Of a stretch of DNA of 64,000 nt, positions 9,287-17,302 are shown one piece after another (positions within the stretch are counted from its first letter, which is position 1; each line of letters starts with the position of its first letter). The position numbers and the translations under genes are program-made. The stretch comes from Burkholderiales bacterium (GTDB taxonomy: Bacteria; Pseudomonadota; Gammaproteobacteria; Burkholderiales; Nitrosomonadaceae). The stretch is taken from positions 62,001-126,000 of the forward strand of contig JACKLV010000003.1 in NCBI GenBank assembly GCA_024235755.1, given 5' to 3'. Below the pieces are notes generated by a model. The model had not been told where the DNA came from. It saw only the letters and a program-made list of their open reading frames with translations, and ran no database searches.

Positions 9287-10681
9287 TTATTTCCAGTCGC
9301 CCACCGCTTTTTTTAAAGCAATTTCCGCACTCAATGCATCGTAATGCGCTGCGATGGAATTCGACTGCGCTTTATTCCGAGCGACCTCGGATTCAATGTA
9401 ACGCGTGACTGTCGCCATCCCCGCCCGGCGCTCTTCATTCACGAGTCTTAAAGCCTCTTCCGCTGCCAGCACGGAAGCCTCGGTAACCCGCAATCGCGCC
9501 AACGCCTCTTCCAACCTTAAAAAAGCGGTTTTAACTTCCTGTTCAATTGCCAGCCTGGTTTTCCGCTCCACTTCACGCATTTCTTTCACCTTCCGTTGCG
9601 CGGCACTAACACGCTGCTTGGTACTGAAACCCGAAAACAGATTCATTTCAACGGCAACCCCCACAGTGACATTGTCCTTCTGGCCGGAAAAACCAGGCGA
9701 CTGGCTGTTCTGGCCGTAACTAACGAACGCGTCAGCTTTAGGCAGATAAGCGCCCAGTTCGGCTTTCAGCTCACGTTCGCTGATTTCAACCTGCCTGGCC
9801 GCCGCCATGACTTCAGGACGCTCGGTCAAAGCCAGGCTAAGCAGCTCGTCAAACGGCGCAGTCAAGCGAGGTCTGGTCAACCTGGATGCCGCAGCGACAG
9901 TAAACGTTTCAGGGTTTTCCAATCCGAGCAAATTGGTAATACTGGTTTTGGACAGCGCTATACTGTTGACCGCCCTGATTTCCGCCTCCTTCGCCTCGGC
10001 CAGTTTCACGTCCAGCGACAGCACTTCGGATTTCAACGTGGTTCCCGCTTCGTATCGCAGCGTGGTTTGCTTGAGTTCGCTGGAAATGGCATAAATGGAG
10101 TCCTGCGCGACTTTCAACGCTTCCTGAGCGGCAAGATAAGCATAATAAGAAACCGTCACCGCTTCAACCAGCGCATTTTTCACGGATGAACGCTCGAAAT
10201 CAGCCGCGTCGATGCCCAGCTCAGCCGCTCTGCTTTTTTGATAATCCTGCCCGCCACGAAACAACGATAATGTGCCGATTATTTCCGGGCGAAAATTCTG
10301 CCGGTAGCCGGGGCTGTTGATATTCTGCATTGCACTGGCATCAAAATCCCGTTGCGCTACAATCATGGCGAACACCTGCGCCGGATTATTGGAGTGCTCA
10401 TAACTTGCCCTGGCCGTTATCTGTGGATAGAACGCAGCGAGCGCTATCCCTAACCGAGCCTCGGCCTGCTTGATGCGTTCAATGGCGATTTGTAAGTCGG
10501 GATTGTTGTCAAGCGCGTAATCAATGGCCTGATCCAGTGTAAAAACCTGGGCGGCGGATATTTTTACTGCCGGTTCTTCAGATGCCTGCCCGAAAACAAA
10601 ATCTTCCCCAGCCGACAGATACGACGACAGAGTTATCGATATCAGACCTAATGCCAATTTGTTTTGAGTTATTCTCAGCAT
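9287..10681 (-). CDS. TolC family outer-membrane efflux channel
   Basis: A 464-residue protein with a signal peptide (cut about residue 25), an N-terminal FTLDQAIDYALDNNPDLQIA segment and two long helical repeats typical of the outer-membrane efflux protein family. Examples are IERIKQAEARLGIALAAFYPQ in the first repeat and LALTERPEVMAAARQVE in the second. It would form the trimeric outer-membrane exit duct for the adaptor and pump encoded directly downstream. First gene of the operon; the stop is 10 bp before the adaptor start. Confidence 0.86.
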   Translation of the reverse strand: MLRITQNKLALGLISITLSSYLSAGEDFVFGQASEEPAVKISAAQVFTLDQAIDYALDNNPDLQIAIERIKQAEARLGIALAAFYPQITARASYEHSNNPAQVFAMIVAQRDFDASAMQNINSPGYRQNFRPEIIGTLSLFRGGQDYQKSRAAELGIDAADFERSSVKNALVEAVTVSYYAYLAAQEALKVAQDSIYAISSELKQTTLRYEAGTTLKSEVLSLDVKLAEAKEAEIRAVNSIALSKTSITNLLGLENPETFTVAAASRLTRPRLTAPFDELLSLALTERPEVMAAARQVEISERELKAELGAYLPKADAFVSYGQNSQSPGFSGQKDNVTVGVAVEMNLFSGFSTKQRVSAAQRKVKEMREVERKTRLAIEQEVKTAFLRLEEALARLRVTEASVLAAEEALRLVNEERRAGMATVTRYIESEVARNKAQSNSIAAHYDALSAEIALKKAVGDWK

Positions 10682-10843
10682 AGCTTCACATAGAGGCGGC
10701 TTTTAGTAAGGTCCGCCGGTTGACCGGCAAAATACCTTTGGCTTAACGCAAATAGCAGGAAAGCTAAAAACCTTTATTTTTCCGTTTTACGCGCACCCCA
10801 GTCTTTATCCAACCAGAGTATAAACGGTGCGATTAGGATACTG

Positions 10844-11044
10844 TCAGAAAGCGCTGCCCGGCTTAATACCCAATTTCTTCAAAATCATGGCCATCGGACA
10901 GAATCCTGTAAATGCCGACTGCAACAAATTTGCCCCGACAAAGGCGGTAAACCACAGCCAGTTGTCCGAATGAAAATGCGCCAGCAACAGGCTGAGTAGA
11001 ATAAAGCTGCCGGCAACCGCTATGACCGCTCTATCGATTGTCAT
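10844..11044 (-). CDS. DUF2892 (YgaP-like) small membrane protein
   Basis: A 66-residue protein starting MTIDRAVIAVAGSF with two hydrophobic segments (about residues 6-24 and 28-48) and FTGFCPMAMILKKLG at the end. This is the standard pattern of DUF2892, which is often linked to rhodanese or sulfide oxidation genes. The ATG at 11044 lies 8 nt after AAGG inside the end of the SQR-like gene. An in-frame GTG at 11053 would overlap that gene. Tight spacing implies co-translation with the flavoprotein. The function of the family is unknown; a membrane partner in sulfur metabolism is inferred from context. Confidence 0.75.
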   Translation of the reverse strand: MTIDRAVIAVAGSFILLSLLLAHFHSDNWLWFTAFVGANLLQSAFTGFCPMAMILKKLGIKPGSAF

Positions 11045-11045
11045 T

Positions 11046-12332
11046 TTATTCACCTTTTTCCTTTAACCGGGTCAAGCCCATGAGTTTAAGGATTAATTTC
11101 TCATAATAGGGCTCAGTAATGCCTTTGCGTATTTTACGCATGAAATATTTCTCAAAACCGATTTTAGCCAGATGCACCCACTTGCCTTCTGAGGACCATG
11201 TCGTATTACGCGGCGGGATTTGTGGCTGCGCCAGAAAGGCCACACCGGTATCGCCGAAATCGGCCAGACATAATGCATTCCACGTCGCCTTGTACGAAGG
11301 TTCTTTGCCAGACAATTCTTCAACAATATTATGAGCGACCGCCGTCACCATGGATTCGATCATATAGCCGGTTTTTGGCGCACCGACCGGTAACGGGGTT
11401 TTTTCAATCGGTGGAATGGCGATACAGACGCCGACGGAATAAATATTTTTATAAGCCGTGTTGCGCTGATATTCATCCACCAGCACAAAACCGCGCGGAT
11501 TCACAAGACCTTCCGCTTTAACATAACGCACTGCGTCGACGCCTGTAAAAGCGGGCAGCATCATGGAATGTTTAAAAGGCAGTTCATGTTTTTTTCTATC
11601 ATGACCGTCTTCATCGACTTCGGTCGCAAAAATCATCCCTGGCTCAATTTTGTCGACCCGCGCATTCGTGATCCATTTAATGGTCTTGTCGCGCAATGCA
11701 CTTTCCAGCAAGCCTTTGGTATCGCCCACGCCTCCGAGTCCAAGATGACCGATATAAGGCTCTGAGGTAACAAAGGTCATCGGCACTTTATCGCGCATTT
11801 TTCTTTTACGCAATTCGGTTTCAAGAACCATCAGATACTCATACGCCGGACCGAAGCAGGAAGCACCCTGCACTGCACCAACAACGATCGGGCCGGGATC
11901 TTCAATAAACTTGCGCCAGTCTTGCGCGGCAGCAGCGGCATGGTCGACATGGCAGACCGAAGAGGTATAACCATTCGGCCCCAAACCCGGAATTTCATCG
12001 AATGCCAGACGCGGCCCGGTTGCAATGACCAGAAAATCGTAGGCAACGGCAGATTGGTCATCGAGCAACACCTGATTATTGTCCGGATCGATGGACGACG
12101 CTGCTTTTTGAATGAACTCAATGCCCTTCTTTTTCATGACCGGCGCGAGTTCAATTTTAAGTGCTTCCGCAGTACGCCACCCGGAGGGTACCCAAACATT
12201 CGAAGGCACAAAATGAAACGTTGGCGTATCCGAAATTACAATCACTTCATGCTGTTTGCCAACGGCTTCTTTCATTTCATAAGCCATCGGCACGCCGCCG
12301 ATACCTGCACCCAAAATTACGATACGCGCCAT
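11046..12332 (-). CDS. Sulfide:quinone oxidoreductase-like FAD flavoprotein
   Basis: A 428-residue protein of the two-dinucleotide-binding-domain flavoprotein superfamily. The N-terminal ARIVILGAGIGGVPMAYEM binds FAD ADP, FLVIATGPRL is the second FAD motif, and NIYSVGVCIAIPP is the C-terminal FAD contact. Cysteines at SSVCHVDHA, QGASCFGPAY and GVCIAIPP lie where SQR proteins carry redox-active cysteines. C-terminal amphipathic helices (MRKIRKGITEPYYEKLILKLMGL) fit peripheral membrane attachment. It would oxidise sulfide and pass electrons to quinone. It is followed without a gap by a DUF2892 gene. AAGGAGG ribosome site before ATG. Confidence 0.82.
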   Translation of the reverse strand: MARIVILGAGIGGVPMAYEMKEAVGKQHEVIVISDTPTFHFVPSNVWVPSGWRTAEALKIELAPVMKKKGIEFIQKAASSIDPDNNQVLLDDQSAVAYDFLVIATGPRLAFDEIPGLGPNGYTSSVCHVDHAAAAAQDWRKFIEDPGPIVVGAVQGASCFGPAYEYLMVLETELRKRKMRDKVPMTFVTSEPYIGHLGLGGVGDTKGLLESALRDKTIKWITNARVDKIEPGMIFATEVDEDGHDRKKHELPFKHSMMLPAFTGVDAVRYVKAEGLVNPRGFVLVDEYQRNTAYKNIYSVGVCIAIPPIEKTPLPVGAPKTGYMIESMVTAVAHNIVEELSGKEPSYKATWNALCLADFGDTGVAFLAQPQIPPRNTTWSSEGKWVHLAKIGFEKYFMRKIRKGITEPYYEKLILKLMGLTRLKEKGE

Positions 12333-12632
12333 GCCCGCCTCCTTGAATGTTATTAAACATCAAACCAAACCATACAGAAGCCTGGCCGGGATTCCGCTCG
12401 TTCCAGATCACCGGTCACTCATTTTCAAACAAGCATAAAGCAAAACCTTTGAAAAAGGAACAATACCAAACAATTCTGGTACTGCGGCAGCAATAACAAT
12501 CGGAATTGGGGTCGTTCATCTATCACAGATCAGCCCGGCTCTAACATTTCAAACCCAGGAACAGTCGATCAATCAGCAACAAAATGTGTAATATGTGGTC
12601 TGAGATTCTTAATAAGCGTACGCAACAGCCCT
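12333..12632. other. Divergent intergenic region
   Basis: This 300-bp region separates the SQR-like gene (minus) from the lipoprotein gene (plus), so it must hold both promoters. No gene and no clear repeat is visible. Confidence 0.5.
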
Positions 12633-13973
12633 ATGAAACCAATCACGCCCGTACTTTTACTGCTTTCTGTTTCCATCCTTTTACTCACTGGTTGTTTATC
12701 ACCGATCACACTGAACAGAGCGGTACTCGTTTACGATGAAGCGGTGACCAAGGCGGAGTCCGAGCAGTTATTAATCAACATTGCGCGGGCGCAGCATCAT
12801 GAGCCGATTCATTTCACAAGAGTCCCGAATATTGCGGCCACATTCGATTTTCGCGTAAATGCCGGTGGTACGCCGGCACTGACCGGCGATTCCGGTGGGT
12901 TATTGATGCCGCTATTCGGTGGCAGCGTGGCCGAGAACCCCACCTTTACCATCATTCCGATCGAAGGCGAAGAATTTACCAAACGATTACTGACGCCGTT
13001 TCATCAAAACAAGCTGACCCTGCTGTTAAGACAACACTTTGATGTGGATTTGCTGTTGCGCATGATGGCTCAGGAAGTGCGCCTTCATCCTGACCGATTG
13101 CATAACTTGGAAATGTATCAAGAATTAAACGACCAAGATCACTATTTTTATTTTAAACATGGCAGACAACATGGGAATTCCCGCTCCATCCATTTGACCG
13201 AAGCGCAGGAGCACCGTTTACGTCTTCGGCGTCATCGCCATCAAAAACAAATTGTTTATAGAAATAGTCCAAAAACCCAGACCTCTTACGAAATGTTTCG
13301 CAAAGTGGTACTACACCTTTCAGCCATACAGGATCAACAACAACTCTACGCGGAACCGCTTACTTTTGAGCGCAGTTGGACTATTCCCGCCAATTCAGTA
13401 TCGGCGGAAGGATTTCAGGCGCTGGAAAAGGAGTTTACCGTGCTATATAACCCCCATGACAACACATACACCTTGAGCAAACAGCTGCTGGGGCCTGTTC
13501 TGATTACAAACTACGATCCCGATATTTTATGCTGCGAGGAAAGAGCGGAGCTGTACGACCTGACAAGTCCGTGGATTGGCAACGATGTCGCATTTGATAT
13601 CCGTCCTGGATTTCCCGGTGGTGATTGGCCGATTCAAGGCTCATTCCGCCTCAGAGGCTTTCATGCCATTCTGAATTTTCTTGGCCATTCACTGAACGAG
13701 GAATCTGAATATCCCGTGGATAAAGACAGCCGCACCCCTCCGATTGAACGCGACGAGAATCCTCCCATGACCATGGATCTGATCGTATCCGATACATTAC
13801 CCGATGAATCCGGATTATCCGTCAAGTCGCATGGCAAATACTATGCAATTAACACTGCAGAACCTTATGCGCACTGGAACCAGAATGCTTTCCAATTGCT
13901 TTATATTCTTTTTCGCATGACTATCACGGATGCGCCGCTTTTTGGCGCACCCAGCATTACTATTGCCAAATAA
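12633..13973 (+). CDS. Predicted outer-membrane lipoprotein, function unknown
   Basis: A 446-residue protein with a lipoprotein signal peptide: a hydrophobic stretch then LLTGC, with the lipidated cysteine at residue 21. I do not recognise a known domain. The N-terminal part has VYDEAVTKAESEQLLINIARAQHHEPIHFTRVPNIAAT, a pattern that recurs in uncharacterised proteobacterial lipoproteins. The middle is charged and rich in His/Arg (about residues 160-210). No catalytic motif was found. It stands alone between divergent SQR and the ZIP gene 64 bp downstream. Confidence 0.65.
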   Translation: MKPITPVLLLLSVSILLLTGCLSPITLNRAVLVYDEAVTKAESEQLLINIARAQHHEPIHFTRVPNIAATFDFRVNAGGTPALTGDSGGLLMPLFGGSVAENPTFTIIPIEGEEFTKRLLTPFHQNKLTLLLRQHFDVDLLLRMMAQEVRLHPDRLHNLEMYQELNDQDHYFYFKHGRQHGNSRSIHLTEAQEHRLRLRRHRHQKQIVYRNSPKTQTSYEMFRKVVLHLSAIQDQQQLYAEPLTFERSWTIPANSVSAEGFQALEKEFTVLYNPHDNTYTLSKQLLGPVLITNYDPDILCCEERAELYDLTSPWIGNDVAFDIRPGFPGGDWPIQGSFRLRGFHAILNFLGHSLNEESEYPVDKDSRTPPIERDENPPMTMDLIVSDTLPDESGLSVKSHGKYYAINTAEPYAHWNQNAFQLLYILFRMTITDAPLFGAPSITIAK

Positions 13974-14037
13974 TAGGACCCGGCCATAACATGTACGCAC
14001 ACTGTTCAGAAACGAAACGCCAAAAAGATAATCACTG

Positions 14038-14775
14038 ATGTTACTGTGGATCATCGGATTCAGTATATTGGGCAGCATTGGCGCGGTCGCGGGCGCAAGC
14101 TTGCTTTTACTATTGCCTGAAAAAGTACGCAAAAATCTTGTTCCGTCCCTGATCAGCTATGCAACAGGCACCTTGCTGGGCGCGGCGTTTCTCGGCATGA
14201 TACCGGCAGGATTGGCAAAAGCGCCAGCTATTGCCATCATGACAGCCGTTTTAGGCGGTATCGTCATTTTCTTTGCGCTGGAAAAATTTCTGCTATGGCG
14301 TCACTGCCACGATACTCATTGCGAAGTGCACGGCAATGCCGCACCGCTGATTCTGGTTGGTGACGCCCTGCATAATTTTGTCGATGGCGTAGTCATTGCC
14401 GCAGCATTTCTGACTTCCATTCCCCTTGGTATCGTAACTGCATTCGCAGTCATCGCACACGAAATTCCACAGGAAGTGGGTGATTTCGCTATCCTGCTCG
14501 AGAATGGCTATGAACGCAAACAAGCCATGATACTCAACAGCATTTCTGCCGCCACAACCCTGCCCGGCGCTGTGATTGCATATTTCTGGCTTGGAGAAAT
14601 GCACGCAGCAACTCCTTACATTCTGGCAATTTCTGCGGCAAGTTTCATCTATATCGCTATAGCAGACCTTATCCCGGGATTGCACCGGCAAGTCACCCTC
14701 ACCGCCGCGCTGCGTCAGCTCACCCTGTTGCTCGCGGGGATCGGCACGATTGCGTTATTTCACACAGGAGGCTAA
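14038..14775 (+). CDS. ZIP family divalent metal transporter
   Basis: A 245-residue polytopic membrane protein with about eight helices. Diagnostic ZIP features are HNFVDGVVIAAAF (metal-binding helix IV, HNxxDG) and HEIPQEVGDFAILLENG (helix V, HEIPxExGD). Between helices III and IV is a short His/Cys cluster (WRHCHDTHCEVHG) likely to bind metal. ZIP proteins import Zn, Fe or Mn into the cytoplasm. It is followed 3 bp later by a ferritin-like protein, suggesting that iron or a similar metal is handled by both. Confidence 0.85.
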   Translation: MLLWIIGFSILGSIGAVAGASLLLLLPEKVRKNLVPSLISYATGTLLGAAFLGMIPAGLAKAPAIAIMTAVLGGIVIFFALEKFLLWRHCHDTHCEVHGNAAPLILVGDALHNFVDGVVIAAAFLTSIPLGIVTAFAVIAHEIPQEVGDFAILLENGYERKQAMILNSISAATTLPGAVIAYFWLGEMHAATPYILAISAASFIYIAIADLIPGLHRQVTLTAALRQLTLLLAGIGTIALFHTGG

Positions 14776-14778
14776 ACA

Positions 14779-15213
14779 ATGCACAGTTTGACCGACAAAG
14801 ATATCAGCGTACTGAACGAAGCGCTTGACGACGAATACCGTGCCTGGTCTGTATACGACCAGATAATCGCCGATTTTGGCGCAATTCAGCCTTTCGATAA
14901 TATTCGCGCAGCGGAAGAAAGACATATCGCCGCGCTTCATACACTGTTTGCGCAGTACAACCTTCCCATTCCAGAAAATCCCTGGTCCGGCAAAGTAGAG
15001 CGCTATGCAAGCCTGCAAGACGCTTGCGAAGCCGGTGTGGCTGGTGAGATCGCCAACAGCGAAATGTACGACCGCCTATTGAAAGCAACCGATCGGCCAG
15101 ATATCCTGGCGGTATTGCATAATCTTCAGGAGGCTTCGCAGCTACGCCATTTGCCGGCCTTTCAACGTTGCGTCGAGCGCATCGCTAAACAAAAAACGTG
15201 TTCAAAGCAATAA
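14779..15213 (+). CDS. Ferritin-like protein (DUF2202-type)
   Basis: A 144-residue four-helix protein with paired carboxylate/histidine motifs spaced as in diiron ferritin-like folds: DDEYRAWSVY, AAEERHIAAL, ANSEMYDRLL and EASQLRHLPAF. These would form a dinuclear metal site. An AGGAGG ribosome site overlaps the end of the ZIP gene, so the pair is translationally linked. It has no signal peptide, so it is cytosolic. A role in storage or oxidation of the imported metal is inferred. Confidence 0.75.
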   Translation: MHSLTDKDISVLNEALDDEYRAWSVYDQIIADFGAIQPFDNIRAAEERHIAALHTLFAQYNLPIPENPWSGKVERYASLQDACEAGVAGEIANSEMYDRLLKATDRPDILAVLHNLQEASQLRHLPAFQRCVERIAKQKTCSKQ

Positions 15214-15239
15214 AAATCCATATAGAAAAATTCATATAG
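15212..15239. repeat. Tandem 14-bp duplication
   Basis: AAAAATCCATATAG and AAAAATTCATATAG lie back to back at the end of the ferritin-like gene, differing at one base. Confidence 0.7.
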
Positions 15240-15453
15240 CTTTGAAATCGCATTTTTATACGTATTAGCACGTATTTATCAATTCGATCTGCTTTGATAA
15301 AGTAAGAAGGAAGTTTGATGTTTTTACATGATGTGTAGTATCAACTATGTTTTGCAAACAACTTACAAGTAGCAAAGCTAAATCAGTCGTGTCATGTGCC
15401 ATGTCATATTGACACTGAAGCTCTAGCTTGCCTTGTTTCAGAGGAGAACAAAC

Positions 15454-15963
15454 ATGCGAAGAATTTATTTTCTTGTTCCAGACATTTCTGTTACAAAAAA
15501 AATTGTCGATGAATTGCTGCTGGCCAAAGTCGAGGAAAAACATATCCATGTCATTGCAAAGCGCGGCACCCCACTGGAAGATTTGCCAGAAGCCAGCCTG
15601 CTTCAGAAAAGCGACTTTGTTCCGGCCGTTGAGCAGGGTATTGCATTGGGCGGCGCAACCGGACTGCTTGCCGGCCTGGTCGCTATCGCGTTACCACCCG
15701 CATCGACCGTTGTCGCTGGCGGCGTTTTACTGGCAACCACGCTTGCGGGCGCTGGTGTTGGTTCATGGCTGGGTGGCATGGTCGGCATGAGTGTCGGCAA
15801 CCGGCGCATCAAGGAATTTGAAGATGCCATTGAAGCCGGTGAATTTCTGGTGCTGGCTGATGTTGCACCCGAGCGTGTGGCCGAAATTGAAACATTAATT
15901 AAACAGCACATTCCTCAGGTCGAAATCGAACAGACCGAACCAAGAGTACCTGCATTTCCATAA
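15454..15963 (+). CDS. DUF1269-type membrane-associated protein
   Basis: A 169-residue protein starting MRRIYFLVPD. The N-terminal 60 residues look like a small alpha/beta sensing domain. The middle (about residues 60-110) is a Gly/Ala-rich hydrophobic hairpin (GIALGGATGLLAGLVAIALPP and GVGSWLGGMVGMSVG), and the C-terminus is a second alpha/beta segment ending in EVEQTEP-like charge. This matches DUF1269/low-temperature-type proteins of unknown function. The ATG at 15454 is chosen over 15433 because GAGGAG lies 7-10 nt upstream. Confidence 0.7.
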   Translation: MRRIYFLVPDISVTKKIVDELLLAKVEEKHIHVIAKRGTPLEDLPEASLLQKSDFVPAVEQGIALGGATGLLAGLVAIALPPASTVVAGGVLLATTLAGAGVGSWLGGMVGMSVGNRRIKEFEDAIEAGEFLVLADVAPERVAEIETLIKQHIPQVEIEQTEPRVPAFP

Positions 15964-15997
15964 ATCATTTTGCTGAGACTCTGCTTCAATGCGGCAC

Positions 15998-16046
15998 GCA
16001 GTCTATCGCATCGCCCGCCCTAACCTAAGGCGAAGCGATAGACTGC
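15998..16046. repeat. Strong hairpin (18-nt arms, one mismatch)
   Basis: Arms 15998-16015 and 16029-16046 are complementary at 17 of 18 positions, starting GCAGTCTATCGC and ending GCGATAGACTGC, with a 13-nt loop. It lies 35 bp after the DUF1269 gene. No T-run follows, so it is more like a dispersed REP-type palindrome than a simple terminator. Confidence 0.65.
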
Positions 16047-16157
16047 ATACAATTTTGTTATTTACAGCCAGTAGAAGTAGACACGCGTGGTATGAACAAG
16101 GCGCAACGACCAAGCCTATTTTTCAAGCCGCATGTTTCAGCTATAAGTCGTTGCATT

Positions 16158-16690
16158 TTAAGGCCAGATCCCCCGCATCAAAGTTGCATTCGCTACCCGT
16201 TCAATTGCGGCAACCAGGGCCACAGTGCGAAAATCCGGATTACCGGACGCTTCACCATGTAGGGTATCTGCGCATTTTTCTTCACCGACAACAAAACGCT
16301 GCCAGCGGCTAAACACCGTGTCTACGCCTTCGTGCATTTTCCGTTTCAGCTTGGTATTCACGGTCTCCAGATCCCATTGTTCGTTAGCATGGTTCTGCAC
16401 CCATTCGAAGTAGCTTACCGTTACCCCACCTGCATTGGCGATAATGTCCGGAATCAGATAAATGCCATTTTGCTACAGGATCAGATCTGCCGCCGGTGTT
16501 GTGGAATTATTGGCCGCTTCGACAATCAACTTGGCTTTGACATGATGGGCATTGCCGGCATGAATCTGGTTGTCAACCGCTGCGGGAATCAGGATATCGC
16601 AATCCAGCTCGATCAATTCCTCATTGGTCAAAGTCAAGGTGCCGGGCATGCTTACCAGGTTCAACAGCTCGTTGATTGAAATGCGGGTCG
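16158..16690 (-). pseudogene. Glutamate dehydrogenase remnant (C-terminal part only)
   Basis: The minus strand encodes the C-terminal third of a Glu/Leu/Phe/Val dehydrogenase: ELDCDILIPAAVDNQI, KLIVEAANNSTTPAADLIL, then a TAG at 16473-16475. The frame continues as QNGIYLIPDIIANAGGVTVS and YFEWVQNHANEQWDLE to a normal RGIWP end at 16158. The N-terminal substrate-binding domain and most of the Rossmann domain are missing upstream of about 16690. One in-frame stop plus 5' truncation make this a dead gene. An intact gdh may exist elsewhere. Confidence 0.82.
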
Positions 16691-16866
16691 ATCGTGAGGC
16701 GATCTGTCTGTTATGATTGTTGCAGACAGCATCATACTAAGTAAATGGATTGAAACTTTGGATAGAACTGCAATGCATCTTAAAGTTGATTTTATTCATG
16801 GTTCTATTGCTAAGCCGATACACGACTACCCAAACAAATTTTAATAATCTAGAAGGAGATAAAATA

Positions 16867-17211
16867 ATGACGACAGTAACTTTTGAAGTAAAAACTTATG
16901 AAATAAAAATTTCCCGCGAACTCACTGCTACGTCGGCTGGAGTAAAAACTAAATTTCCTGCTTATATTTTATGCAGGGGTGATAACTATCACGTTGTGAT
17001 TTATATTCTGGACGACAGCAGCCCGGTACCATCTAACACATTCATCCCGGAACGTAAGCGCGGTACCATCTTTGTCCCGAAGTGGCAATATGAATGGTTT
17101 ATCGATCTGTTACGCAATGAAAAACCGGTTTATTGTTATCTGAATAACCAGTCGCCGGACTGGAATGCGCTTTATACTGGCCAAGAACCCGTTGGCGAAC
17201 ATGAGATGTGA
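16867..17211 (+). CDS. Hypothetical protein, 114 aa
   Basis: I do not recognise a family. The start is set at ATG 16867 by a very strong AGAAGGAG site 8 nt upstream; an upstream in-frame start at 16750 has no such site. The protein is beta-rich (VTFEVKTYEIKISRE, YHVVIYILDD, RGTIFVPKWQYEWFIDLLR), soluble, without signal peptide or helices. It lies between the gdh remnant and the ExeA-like gene, which points toward it. Confidence 0.6.
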   Translation: MTTVTFEVKTYEIKISRELTATSAGVKTKFPAYILCRGDNYHVVIYILDDSSPVPSNTFIPERKRGTIFVPKWQYEWFIDLLRNEKPVYCYLNNQSPDWNALYTGQEPVGEHEM

Positions 17212-17302
17212 GCCCATGTTTTCGGAATAACCGCTGTTTTGCAAAGGTCGCAGCAAATATAGGTCTGCAGCGACAAAATCAATACGATATTGATAACGTA
17301 CT

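Noticed and set aside
4904..10681. A heavy-metal (Cus/Czc) efflux system
   Set aside because: The pump and adaptor lack the Met/His metal-binding clusters seen in that group; a general RND pump is the safer call.
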